Shown here: positions 7,817 through 15,437 of the stretch, piece after piece
Position numbering within the stretch: the stretch's first letter is position 1
Layout of the letters: every line of letters begins with the position of its first letter
Source: Clostridia bacterium
Lineage (GTDB): Bacteria; Bacillota; Clostridia; Oscillospirales; CAG-272
Reading direction: 5' to 3'
Assembly (NCBI GenBank): GCA_017457465.1
Contig: JAFTHJ010000072.1
Location: 1-17,795 of the forward strand
Length of the DNA stretch: 17,795 nt
Program-made: the position numbers and the translations under genes
The notes under the pieces: model-generated
Seen by the model: the letters and a program-made list of their open reading frames with translations, nothing else
Database searches by the model: none
What the model was told of the DNA's origin: nothing

Positions 7817-8788
7817 ATGTGTACCGCGATATATGAAAACCAAAACCGTCCTCTCTTTGGCAGGACGCTCGACCTTGAATATTCCTACGGCGAGAGCGTG
7901 GCAGTCACGCCGCACCGCTTCCCACTCGAATTTATATACGAGCCGAGAAACGCCGCTCACCTCGCTATAGTAGGCACGGCGCACGTCAGTGGGGGATACC
8001 CGCTTTATTACGACGCCGTAAACGAGTCGGGACTCGCCGCGGCGGGGCTTAATTTTCCCGATAATGCCGTCTATCACCCCCGCCGAGATGGATTTTACAA
8101 TATCGCTTCATTTGAGCTTATACCTTGGCTTCTCTCGCGGTGCGAAAATCTTTCGGAGGCGGTGCGGCTTCTGTGTCATACAAATATAACCGCCGACGCT
8201 TTCTCTCCCTCGCTCCCGCCAACTCCCTTGCATTGGCTTATCGCCGACAGAGGTGGCGCCGTCACGCTTGAAGCGACCTCGCGCGGCATACAAATATATG
8301 ACAATCCCGTCGGTGTTCTGACAAACAATCCGCCATTTGAATATCATCTGACCAACCTCGCAAATTATATGGGAGCAGACTCCCTGCCTCCCCAAAATAC
8401 GCTCTACCCCTCGCTTAAAATCACACCCTACTCGCGCGGTATGGGCGGCTTGGGATTACCGGGGGATTTTTCATCAACCTCTCGCTTCGTCAGAGCGGTA
8501 TTCGCAAAATCGCACACGGCTCACGCGCAGAACGATACCGATAATATCGGCAGATTTTTTCATATTATGGACACAGTAACACAGCCGCAAGGATGTGCGC
8601 TCACCGAGGACGGAGCGCCGATATACACGGTCTATACCTCTTGTGCCGACCTGTTGTGCGGCAACTATTATTTCACCACCTACGGCTGCAGACAGATTCG
8701 CGCCATATCCCTCGGCTCACTTGCGCTTGACGGAGACAGCCTGATATGCTATCCTATGGAGCGGGGCGAAAATATAGATTATCTCTGA
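7817..8788 (+). CDS. Choloylglycine hydrolase family enzyme (bile salt hydrolase / penicillin V acylase type)
   Basis: N-terminal nucleophile hydrolase (PF02275) that cleaves an amide bond, such as glycine- or taurine-conjugated bile salts or penicillin V. Removal of Met1 exposes Cys2, the nucleophile. Other active-site residues are in place: Arg16 and Asp19 (FGRTLDLEYSYGE), Asn79 (AGLNFP), Asn171 (TNNPPF) and Arg223 (GDFSSTSRFVR). The 323-residue length is standard. The sequence from 16 to 35 and the IYTVYTSCADLLCGNYYF-type C-terminal segment resemble bile salt hydrolases of Clostridia more than penicillin V acylases, but this does not prove substrate. No signal peptide, so cytoplasmic. GGAGG stands seven bases before the ATG. 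No clear promoter was found between the upstream terminator and the start. Confidence 0.93.
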   Translation: MCTAIYENQNRPLFGRTLDLEYSYGESVAVTPHRFPLEFIYEPRNAAHLAIVGTAHVSGGYPLYYDAVNESGLAAAGLNFPDNAVYHPRRDGFYNIASFELIPWLLSRCENLSEAVRLLCHTNITADAFSPSLPPTPLHWLIADRGGAVTLEATSRGIQIYDNPVGVLTNNPPFEYHLTNLANYMGADSLPPQNTLYPSLKITPYSRGMGGLGLPGDFSSTSRFVRAVFAKSHTAHAQNDTDNIGRFFHIMDTVTQPQGCALTEDGAPIYTVYTSCADLLCGNYYFTTYGCRQIRAISLGSLALDGDSLICYPMERGENIDYL

Positions 8789-8798
8789 ACAATGGGGA

Positions 8799-8828
8799 TT
8801 GACTTATCCGCAACCGATGTGCTATAAT
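8799..8828 (+). promoter_or_regulatory. Promoter of the lipoprotein gene
   Basis: TTGACT (8799-8804), an 18-base spacer ending in TGTGC, and TATAAT (8823-8828). It is placed 39 bases before ATG 8868. Confidence 0.8.
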
Positions 8829-8867
8829 TAAGTTGATAGGTCAATTATCATTGAAAGGGAGATTACT

Positions 8868-10091
8868 ATGAAAAATCACGGATACCGTCTGAAGCTTTTT
8901 ATATCGCTGTTGCTCGTTATATCCACATTGGCTCTCGCGGCTTGTGAGAGCTCTGATTCGGAGCCGTCCGCCACTGAAGCCACTACCGCCGCAAAGGTCG
9001 GATTCGATACAACGGCAACAACCACCCAAACAACAAAGAAAGAACCCGATTTCAATTACGAGTTTCCCGTAGGTCTTGAGCATCTCAACAAGGTTGAAAA
9101 CTCAAAATTCTCATTCAAGAGCGTTGTTAATACCTCGATTTCCTATTCCGAATACCGAGATTTCAGGTCGTGCGCCACTGCCGAATTTTTCGTTCCCGGA
9201 CTTGCCGAGGGCGTTATTCCGCAGGGAATGGATGTCTGGGAAGAAAAAGGTCTGCTTCTGATATCGGGATACTTTAAGGACACCTCGTATTCCCCCACAT
9301 CGGTGGTTCTCGCGGTCGAGCTGACAACAGGAAATTATGTCGGTGAGTACTATATCAAAAACAAGAGCGGAAGCAACCACACAAGTCACGTTGGCGGACT
9401 TGCCGTGACAAACAAGAATCTCTTCCTCTCAAACAGCGGAAACCTCTACCGCATTCCCCTCACCGAGCTTACATCGGCAGGTGCGAAAGGCAATATAACT
9501 ATTAAGGAAACCATTGCCACCCCCACAAAGGGTTCATTCTGCAACTATTCCGAGGGTATTCTCTGGGTTGGTGATTACTACCTTGAGGGTGACGACTCCT
9601 ACAGCACACCTTCTTGGAGACATATGACCAACCGAGCGGGTGAGGAGTACGGCGCGTGGTGTGTCGGCTATAAGCTCTCGGGCACGACCGAGAACGGATT
9701 CACCTCGAGTCAATGGAGCAGCGGTATGAGCTACGCCACCCCCGATTACGTGCTTTCGATAGAACAGTGTGTTCAAGGATTTACCGTTTACGGCGACTAT
9801 ATCGCCACGAGCTGTTCCTACGGCAGAGCGGCAAAATCTCACGTAAATCTCTATGAAAATATTCTCGATACATCATCTCATACCACCACAACACTCAACG
9901 GAAAATCCGTTCCCGTGTGGTTCCTCGACAGTAAGCTTGATTGTGATTCCTACACAACGCCCCCTATGTCCGAGGCTCTGGCGGTTTATGGCGACTCAAT
10001 ACTCGTTCTCTTTGAGTCGGGAGCGTCCTACTATAAGGATAACGGCGGAATGCACCCCACCGATAAGGTCTGGAAAATGACGGTGAAATGA
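8868..10091 (+). CDS. Predicted secreted lipoprotein of unknown function, possibly beta-propeller
   Basis: Residues 1-25 are a lipoprotein signal (basic MKNHGYRLK, hydrophobic core, lipobox LAAC) with Cys26 as the lipidation site. A Ser/Thr/Ala-rich spacer (about 28-58) lifts the globular part off the membrane. The rest, about 75-407, is beta-rich with recurring short blocks such as GLLLISGYF, GGLAVTNKNLFLSN, GILWVGDYY, FTVYGDYIATS and ALAVYGDSILVLF. Their spacing suggests propeller-like blades, though I recognise no named family. It has its own promoter and a strong AAAGGGAG ribosome site, and is followed by a terminator, so it is a single-gene unit. It could bind ligands at the outer face of the membrane; function not assigned. 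Confidence 0.85.
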   Translation: MKNHGYRLKLFISLLLVISTLALAACESSDSEPSATEATTAAKVGFDTTATTTQTTKKEPDFNYEFPVGLEHLNKVENSKFSFKSVVNTSISYSEYRDFRSCATAEFFVPGLAEGVIPQGMDVWEEKGLLLISGYFKDTSYSPTSVVLAVELTTGNYVGEYYIKNKSGSNHTSHVGGLAVTNKNLFLSNSGNLYRIPLTELTSAGAKGNITIKETIATPTKGSFCNYSEGILWVGDYYLEGDDSYSTPSWRHMTNRAGEEYGAWCVGYKLSGTTENGFTSSQWSSGMSYATPDYVLSIEQCVQGFTVYGDYIATSCSYGRAAKSHVNLYENILDTSSHTTTTLNGKSVPVWFLDSKLDCDSYTTPPMSEALAVYGDSILVLFESGASYYKDNGGMHPTDKVWKMTVK

Positions 10092-10105
10092 TTAAAGATA
10101 ACAAT

Positions 10106-10135
10106 ATCCCCGACAGACAAATGTCTGTCGGGGAT
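10106..10135. terminator. Bidirectional terminator between the lipoprotein and GDPD genes
   Basis: A 13-bp perfect stem (ATCCCCGACAGAC 10106-10118 with its complement at 10123-10135) around an AAAT loop. It sits between convergent genes, 15 bases after the lipoprotein stop and four bases beyond the GDPD stop. Confidence 0.8.
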
Positions 10136-10139
10136 TATC

Positions 10140-11096
10140 TTATTTATCAAAATATCTTTCCTTCGTAAACCTCAAAAGCTCGTATATTCTGTTACCCATA
10201 ATGATATTATAGCCAATATCTGTCATCTGCTCCCAATGCTCACGGTTGTCGTGCGAGGCGCGGAGCGTTTCGGCGTAAATACGATGATTTCCCCTCAAGG
10301 GAGAGATAACAGGCTCAAGCGCTTCCCTATCCTCGGGATTATACTCCCCTCCGCGCAACGCGGGCGGCATATGGTGTTCCGCAAGAAAAGCGACAGCTTC
10401 CCTGATTCCCTCGGCATCCATTATTCCGTGTTCCTTAACGGCACGAGCGAAATAAGGAGCGCACAGACCGTGGCGGCGGAACATTTCTCTTTGAATATCA
10501 TACGCTCTCTGCAGCTTATAATTGTATGGTATAAGTACGGTTCGGTAGGCGCGATACCTTTCTATAAGAGGCAGAACTCCGTACTCCCACGAGAAATCGT
10601 AAGCCTTGTCAAGTGTTATAAAGACTCTGTCCTTTGCTATTGATATAAGCTCTCCAAGCGTCGGCACGGCATACTACGTAAGCTCTCCTTGCGCCGTAAT
10701 AAGACGCAGGCGGCGTATCTCCTCAAGTGTCCACGCGTGAATCTCATCGCTCTCGGGCATCCAGCTCTCGCCCGACTCTCGAAGCATTGATATATTGGTG
10801 GTTCGGGTAAGTGTGTCGTCGTGCATTATAACAAGCTCCGAATCCCTCGTCGTGTGAATATCGACCTCGAGAATGTCCGCCCCCGCGAGAATAACGCTTA
10901 AAAAGCCCTCTATCGAGTTCTCGGGATATATCTCATTTCTGTCTCCTCGGTGTGCGCAGCTCATAAGTCTGCCACCGGGGGTGTGGAACGCCTCCCATTT
11001 CTCCTCGAAATCAAGCATACGCGCATCGGGCTGCCACTCACCGCTCCACGCGGGAACAAAAGCTACGATATTTTTCAAAAGCTCCTCGGTTCTCAT
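10140..11096 (-). pseudogene. Glycerophosphodiester phosphodiesterase family gene interrupted by one in-frame TAG
   Basis: The family (PF03009) hydrolyses glycerophosphodiesters to glycerol-3-phosphate and an alcohol. The first 140 codons hold the catalytic core: HRG (49-51) with PENS (58-61), ILEVDIH (75-81; Glu77, Asp79) and IMHDDTLTRTTN (90-101; His92). Codon 141 is TAG (10674-10676). The same frame then continues as YAVPTLGELISIAKDRV, the expected VPTLxE segment of the family, through 177 more codons to TAA. No base is lost or gained. A GTG at 10667 could in principle start the second half, but that half lacks the catalytic residues and has no clear ribosome site. ATG 11096 was chosen because AGGAGAA precedes it. 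It is either a nonsense pseudogene, a readthrough/recoded gene, or carries a sequencing error. Confidence 0.85.
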
Positions 11097-11145
11097 TTCT
11101 GTTCTCCTTTTCAAGTCCGCAGTTCGCTTGGATTATTGCCTACTC

Positions 11146-11174
11146 ATTATAACACATAAAAACCCCCAGCGCAA
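11146..11174 (-). promoter_or_regulatory. Promoter of the GDPD-family gene
   Basis: On the minus strand TTGCGC (11169-11174), a 17-base spacer ending in TGTGT, and TATAAT (11146-11151), 49 bases upstream of ATG 11096. A live-looking promoter argues against long-dead pseudogene status. Confidence 0.65.
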
Positions 11175-11225
11175 TAAAATTCCTTGAAAAAGAATTTTTC
11201 TTATATGCTTACCATTACTTTTTAG

Positions 11226-12176
11226 TTAATTTTCTGCGTACGCCATTTCCATCATACGAGTGAGCGCCTTTGCATCTTCTATACCGCAGCCCTCAAGCTT
11301 TCTGCCTGTGAGAAATTGCAGGATAGGAGCGGGTTGCTCCTCCTCAAGCTCAAGCTCAACAAGAGTACCCGCAGTCCTCTCGGAGCATTTTCTTACACTC
11401 TCCTTGTCCATACAAACATATCCGTCCTCTCCGTATATCTCAAAGAACATAGGTGAATATTTCGTAACGAACGCGGACTCGTTTATCGCGATAGCGCCGC
11501 TTTCAAAGCTCATAACCGTAACCGAATTGTCCTCAACGCGGTCGGAATTTTTCGCAAGTGCCTCCTCACTCGTAGTTGCGACGGTAAGCGCGGAGTTTGC
11601 GGTGACAGGCATACCGAGTATCCAATGAATAAGATACATTCCGTGCGCACCGTGGTCTATCATAGCTCCGCCGCCACATTGCTCTCTGTTATAGAAATGA
11701 GCGGGAAGCCACCCCTTGACGCTTCCGGAGTGACTTTTGTGATATCTCACGAGATTTATCTTTCCAAGCTCACCGCTATCCACTACCCTTTTTACCGTAA
11801 GACAGTTGCTCTTGAACTAAAGCGGCATAGAGATAGTAAACTCTACCCCGTTTTCCGCAATATCTCTCTCTATCTCCTCGCACTCCCCAAGCGTTAGCGC
11901 GAGAATCTTCTCTGTAAATATATTTTTCTTTGCGTTGGCAATTCTTATTATATCCCGCGTGTGGTCCTTTGTAGACGAGCAAACAATAACCCCATCAGCG
12001 TCACTTGCGAGAAGCTCCTCCGCCGTTGCGAATCTGGGAATATCAAACATCTCCGAGAATTCCTTGGCAAGTTCGTCGTTCTCCTCGTAGAAGCCTATAA
12101 CATCCGCACAAGAGAGAGCCGCGTTTGTGTAATCCTTGGCGTGAACATGCCATACTCCGTATATAGCTACCTTCAT
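11226..12176 (-). pseudogene. Gfo/Idh/MocA family oxidoreductase interrupted by one in-frame TAG
   Basis: NAD(P)-dependent oxidoreductase of sugars or cyclitols; substrate unknown. The first 119 codons form the Rossmann half: MKVAIYGVWHVHA, ADGVIVCSST (60-69) and IFTEKILA (86-93), where the usual EKP is EKI. Codon 120 is TAG (11817-11819). The frame resumes as FKSNCLTVKRVVDSGELGKI, matching the helix and strand that open the family's C-terminal domain, then GWLPAHFYNREQCGGGAMID and AHGMYL with the conserved Gly-rich and His positions, ending in TAA. The total of 316 codons fits the family. The start overlaps the stop of the preceding oxidoreductase (TGATG), implying translational coupling. 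A GTG start at 11783 would give only a half-protein without the cofactor domain. It may be broken, read through, or contain a sequence error. Confidence 0.87.
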
Positions 12177-13258
12177 CAGAAATACACCGCCTTTCCTGTT
12201 TTCGCGGACTCATAAATAGCCTCAAGTATCTCCGATACAACCATTGCCTGTTGCGGAAGCACTACGGGCTCGGTGTCATCTATTACCGCCTGTATCCACC
12301 TCGCCGCCTCTATCTCGGCAGGTGTCGGATTATCCCCGTCATAAAAGGCTACTCCACCCGCCTCGGTGTTCACCGTGTTGTCTATCCGCCTGTCAAACTC
12401 GACCGAATTTATTTTCAGCTCGTTTCTCTTTATAGAAAGCCCCGCGCGGCTTCCGCATATACGGCAGCTTCCCTCCTGAAACTCGGCGTCTGTATTGAGC
12501 GCCCAGCTTGTTTCAAGCATAATAGTGGCTCCGTTTTTCATTCTGATAAAGGCACACGCCGCCTCCTCAAGAGGCGTGGTACTCACCCCGTTATCGCCCC
12601 AGATATTCCCTGCCTCGGGATGCTCGAGCTTCTTGTGCGTCTGTCCGACAACCATTTCGGGCTCGTAATTGTCCATAAGATATAGCGTAAGGTCAAGCGA
12701 ATGCGTAGCTATATCGATAAGCGGTCCTCCTCCCTGCTCCTCCTCGTTGAGAAAAACTCCCCAGTTAGGAGTTCCTCTGCGACGGATTGCCAGACAGTTG
12801 GCGTAATACGCCTCTCCGAGTCTCCCCGCGTCTATGTAATTCTTTGCGAAAACACTCGCCCCCTTGTGTCTGTGCTGATAACCTATAGTGAGCTTTTTTC
12901 CCGTTGCCTTTACCGCCTCGCACATTCTTCTCGCGTCCGCCGCGGTTTTTGCCATAGGCTTCTCACACATTACGTGCTTTCCCGCGTAAAGAGAGTCGAT
13001 AGTGATATCGGCATGCTCTCTGTTAGGCGTACAAACGTGAACAACCTCGATTTCGGGATCACTTATCAAGTCTCTGTAATCAACATAAACCTTGGCATCC
13101 TCCGTTCCGTACTCTTCCTTTGCCGCGATAGCTCTCTCTTCAATAATGTCACAAAAGGCAACCATTCTGACATTTCCCAGCTTTGAGAGCGCAGGCATAT
13201 GCTTGTGATTAGCTATACCTCCGCAACCGATAATTCCAACCTTTACTATCTTTTCCAT
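12176..13258 (-). CDS. Gfo/Idh/MocA family NAD(P)-dependent oxidoreductase (intact)
   Basis: A 360-residue cytoplasmic sugar/inositol-type dehydrogenase. The dinucleotide-binding motif VGIIGCGGIA (7-16) is canonical, as is VCTPNREHADI (75-85). The EKP motif carries the family lysine (CEKPMAK, Lys100). The C-terminal domain has GGGPLIDIATHSLDL (176-190), with Asp182 and His186 at the usual catalytic positions, then a Gfo C-terminal beta-sheet. The start was put at ATG 13258 because GGGAGGAATTT precedes it. The extension to 13288 lacks a site and crosses the leader. It overlaps the next oxidoreductase by one base and faces the AraC gene across a symmetric promoter region, so AraC control is likely. 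Substrate not assignable; neighbours suggest a sugar or polyol. Confidence 0.93.
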   Translation of the reverse strand: MEKIVKVGIIGCGGIANHKHMPALSKLGNVRMVAFCDIIEERAIAAKEEYGTEDAKVYVDYRDLISDPEIEVVHVCTPNREHADITIDSLYAGKHVMCEKPMAKTAADARRMCEAVKATGKKLTIGYQHRHKGASVFAKNYIDAGRLGEAYYANCLAIRRRGTPNWGVFLNEEEQGGGPLIDIATHSLDLTLYLMDNYEPEMVVGQTHKKLEHPEAGNIWGDNGVSTTPLEEAACAFIRMKNGATIMLETSWALNTDAEFQEGSCRICGSRAGLSIKRNELKINSVEFDRRIDNTVNTEAGGVAFYDGDNPTPAEIEAARWIQAVIDDTEPVVLPQQAMVVSEILEAIYESAKTGKAVYF

Positions 13259-13289
13259 AAATTCCTCCCAAAATTTTAAGATTTTCAAC

Positions 13290-13328
13290 TTTATTGTAGA
13301 CTTTCAAGCAAAAATATGCTACAATAAA
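13290..13328. promoter_or_regulatory. Symmetric divergent promoter/operator between oxidoreductase and AraC genes
   Basis: A perfect 10-bp inverted repeat: TTTATTGTAG (13290-13299) and CTACAATAAA (13319-13328), 19 bases apart. Each arm contains a TACAAT -10-like hexamer on the strand of the gene it faces, so the two transcription units could start from mirror-image sites. -35 matches are weak on both sides, as expected for activator-dependent promoters. An AraC dimer is the natural candidate to bind here. Confidence 0.5.
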
Positions 13329-13375
13329 TTTGCCAAAAAATATCAAAAATTTGTTCTGTCGATTTTGGAGGCTAA

Positions 13376-14257
13376 ATGAAAAAGAACGATATAATAACGG
13401 AAGCGCCAAGACAATTCGGTAAAGAAACAGAGTTTTTCTTCCAGTGTGTTCCGCAAAACACAGTATCCTGTCAAGCAAATGTACATAACGCCATAGAATT
13501 GCTCTATGTAATAAGCGGCAGCTATAGTGTCATTCTCGACAATTCGGAATATGAAATATTTCCCGGAGATCTTATACTTTTTTGCTCAAACACTCCGCAT
13601 CACGCCGTGTCGGGCACAGCGGAGAAAAACAGTTATTATGTAATAAAGCTTCCACCTTCTTTTCTTATGGAGCTTTCGGGCAAGGAAAAAATGGCTGAAT
13701 ACGTTATGCGATTTGCCATCAACCGTCCCGAAAACAAATCCATATGGAGAAAGGATGAGCTTTCGGGGAGCCGTATGCTGGATATTCTTAATTCTCTGAT
13801 ATCCGAATTTCAAAGCAGGAAATATGCATACGATGCGGCTATAAAATTAGATATTGCCGCGCTTTTGTTGGAGATAATGCGCGAATGCCCACCAAAAACC
13901 CAACTCAAGCATCCACAGGTAGCCGAGTTGATTTACGCGGCTATGGTCTACGCCCGTGAGCATTATTCGCAGGATATAAACGAGCAGGAGTTGGCTAAAA
14001 GTCTTGGTGTGAGCTACAGCTATTTTTCCCGTTCCTTCAAGCAGATAACAGGATTGAGCTTCAAGCAATACCTCAACCGCACCCGAATAGCGTGTGCCGA
14101 GCAGCTTCTCGTCACCACAAAAAAATCGGTCACCGAGGTGGCAACCGATTGCGGATACAATAATGTGTCTTATTTCATAAGCGTCTACCGTTCCGTAAAA
14201 GGCAAAACGCCTTACTCGACAAAAAAATCAAACAAAAAGGAATCAGGAGCTGATTAA
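13376..14257 (+). CDS. AraC family transcriptional regulator
   Basis: A 293-residue DNA-binding regulator. Residues about 20-100 form a cupin-like ligand pocket (ELLYVISGSYSVIL, IFPGDLILF, NTPHHAVSG). Residues about 183-285 are the double helix-turn-helix AraC domain: first helix pair ELAKSLGVSYSYFSRSFKQ (205-223), second VTEVATDCGYNNVSYFISV (252-270), ending in the signature VKGKTPYSTKK. GGAGG lies five bases before ATG 13376. It is divergent from the Gfo oxidoreductase pair over a 117-base gap containing an inverted repeat, so it most likely controls them in response to a sugar-type ligand, and possibly itself. The last codons and the TAA lie inside a palindromic terminator. Confidence 0.95.
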   Translation: MKKNDIITEAPRQFGKETEFFFQCVPQNTVSCQANVHNAIELLYVISGSYSVILDNSEYEIFPGDLILFCSNTPHHAVSGTAEKNSYYVIKLPPSFLMELSGKEKMAEYVMRFAINRPENKSIWRKDELSGSRMLDILNSLISEFQSRKYAYDAAIKLDIAALLLEIMRECPPKTQLKHPQVAELIYAAMVYAREHYSQDINEQELAKSLGVSYSYFSRSFKQITGLSFKQYLNRTRIACAEQLLVTTKKSVTEVATDCGYNNVSYFISVYRSVKGKTPYSTKKSNKKESGAD

Positions 14258-14273
14258 TCAGCTCCTGATTTTT
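14241..14273 (+). terminator. Terminator overlapping the AraC stop codon
   Basis: AATCAGGAGCTGAT (14241-14254) and its exact complement (14257-14270) flank a TA centre, making a 30-base palindrome followed by TTT. The left arm encodes the last residues of the regulator. Being palindromic, it could also serve the convergent AAC(3)-type gene. The 100 bases beyond it hold nothing I recognise. Confidence 0.75.
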
Positions 14274-14381
14274 GTGAAACCCGCGCGGCTTCTGCTCCAA
14301 CGAAAGCCCAAGTCCTCGGTAAGCCGTACAAGTCGTATTCACATAGATAAAAGGTCAATCGAAAAATAGCGTGAGTTATAG

Positions 14382-15161
14382 CTATATATCTTTATACATA
14401 TCCTCGGGTATCTCCCTTGGAGCTTGACATAAATCACAGTCCGCGCGAGACCAAAGAAGCTTGAGAACCTCGGTTCCGCGAACAGTGTCAAATATTCCGA
14501 CCTCGGCGTTGCCCAGCCGCGCGTTTTTCAGTACGCCAAGCTTTTCAAACACCCGTCTGTATACATCGTCATAGTATTCCGAGCCGCTGTGACAGTGCTT
14601 ACGAAAGCTTATTTCGTGCCGCGTCCCCTCATAGTCAATGACAGTAAGCGGTATCGGCTCCGCAAGTCTGTTCGGAATATCGAGCATTTCATCCACCGCG
14701 TGAATATACGTATTTCGATTAAGCTTCACGCCAAGCAAAAGTATCTTCGCACCTTCATCATAAAGTCGCGCCCACACGCCGCCAACGGGACAGGGCGAGG
14801 TAGCCCTCTCCTCACCGCTGACAAACTCTCGCGCACGTTTGCCGAACGCCGCCACCGAGTGTGTGGGGTGAAGCGAACGGACTCCGTCGGGGCGAAACGC
14901 CGCCACACTTGGAAGCGCTCCTATGCAAGGGAGTGTTGTCCTTACATCGTATACGGGATTTTCCGCCGTGACATTGTTCCATGTGTGCGTAGGAACGACA
15001 AAAAGTCCGTCGGAAAGATAGGAACAAAAGGCGTCGATAAGTCCGTCGCAACCGCCCTCGACCTCGCCGAGCGCCCTCATTGAAGTGTGAACAATCACAG
15101 TATCGTCAGGCTTTATTCCTACATTCCTCAAAAAATTATGTATATCTCCGCATTTAAGCAT
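14382..15161 (-). CDS. AAC(3) family N-acetyltransferase
   Basis: Acetyl-CoA dependent N-acetyltransferase of the antibiotic_NAT family (PF02522), which includes aminoglycoside 3-N-acetyltransferases and biosynthetic or housekeeping relatives (YokD, FrbF). The 259-residue length fits. Family motifs are VHTSMRALGEVEGGCDGLIDAF-type (24-45), VPTHTWN (56-62), RSLHPTHSVAAFG (95-107) with the conserved His pair, GGVWARLYDEGAKILLLGV (127-145) and HAVDEM. Many gut members do not confer measurable resistance, so a resistance role should not be assumed. The ATG at 15161 follows GGAGATTTATT. The stop is TAG followed by CTA TAA. A strong promoter abuts the hairpin array of the neighbouring cassette. Confidence 0.93.
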   Translation of the reverse strand: MLKCGDIHNFLRNVGIKPDDTVIVHTSMRALGEVEGGCDGLIDAFCSYLSDGLFVVPTHTWNNVTAENPVYDVRTTLPCIGALPSVAAFRPDGVRSLHPTHSVAAFGKRAREFVSGEERATSPCPVGGVWARLYDEGAKILLLGVKLNRNTYIHAVDEMLDIPNRLAEPIPLTVIDYEGTRHEISFRKHCHSGSEYYDDVYRRVFEKLGVLKNARLGNAEVGIFDTVRGTEVLKLLWSRADCDLCQAPREIPEDMYKDI

Positions 15162-15218
15162 AATAAATCTCCGTATTGCTTTTTGATATAGTCAGGCATT
15201 TACACCTTTAGCGAGATT

Positions 15219-15247
15219 AGTATAGCATAAAAGCGGATAGGTGTCAA
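15219..15247 (-). promoter_or_regulatory. Promoter of the AAC(3)-family gene
   Basis: On the minus strand TTGACA (15242-15247), a 17-base spacer and TATACT (15219-15224). The -35 lies within seven bases of the first unit of the hairpin array, marking a likely insertion boundary. Confidence 0.75.
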
Positions 15248-15253
15248 TAATAG

Positions 15254-15369
15254 GTGAAATATTCGCCTCCTCACATTTGCGAAGCAAATATTTCACACGT
15301 GCTTTAGCACAGTATTTCACTTGGCGAAGCCCTGCTTCATTTTTCATACACCGTAGGTGCGCTTCATTT
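15254..15369 (-). repeat. Hairpin array of cassette 1 (GTGAAAT/ATTTCAC units)
   Basis: Degenerate array of short stem-loops separated by a recurring heptamer: GTGAAAT at 15254 (plus strand), its complement ATTTCAC at 15290 and 15314, and variants GCTTCAT/TTTTCAT near 15334-15368. Hairpins between them include ATTTGCGAAGCAAAT (15274-15288) and GTGCTTTAGCAC (15299-15310). It lies downstream of the cassette 1 gene in its direction of transcription. No protein is likely here despite an open frame. Confidence 0.75.
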
Positions 15370-15411
15370 CCAAACAAAAGAGCACTGCTCTCGCAGTGCT
15401 CTTTTGTTTGG
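15370..15411 (-). terminator. 19-bp hairpin terminator of cassette 1
   Basis: CCAAACAAAAGAGCACTGC (15370-15388) pairs perfectly with 15393-15411 around TCTC. The T-rich right part can serve as a terminator tail. It lies 26 bases beyond the gene's stop codon, separated from it by the conserved block GTGTTGACAAAAAAGATGCC (15415-15434, plus strand). Confidence 0.8.
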
Positions 15412-15437
15412 GGCGTGTTGACAAAAAAGATGCCGCC

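Noticed and set aside
10140..10667. Stand-alone 175-residue protein starting at GTG 10667
   Set aside because: It is the same-frame C-terminal half of the GDPD gene, lacks the catalytic motifs and has no good ribosome site.
11226..11783. Stand-alone 185-residue oxidoreductase C-terminal domain starting at GTG 11783
   Set aside because: It is the same frame as the upstream half, with 11 coding-like codons between the TAG and this GTG that continue the family alignment. No ribosome site.
14382..15161. Calling the AAC(3) gene an aminoglycoside resistance determinant
   Set aside because: The family includes many chromosomal members without resistance activity; sequence alone does not support it.
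15192..15377. 61-codon open frame on the minus strand across the cassette 1 hairpin array
   Set aside because: It is a translation of the stem-loop repeats, has no ribosome site, and overlaps the AAC(3) promoter.
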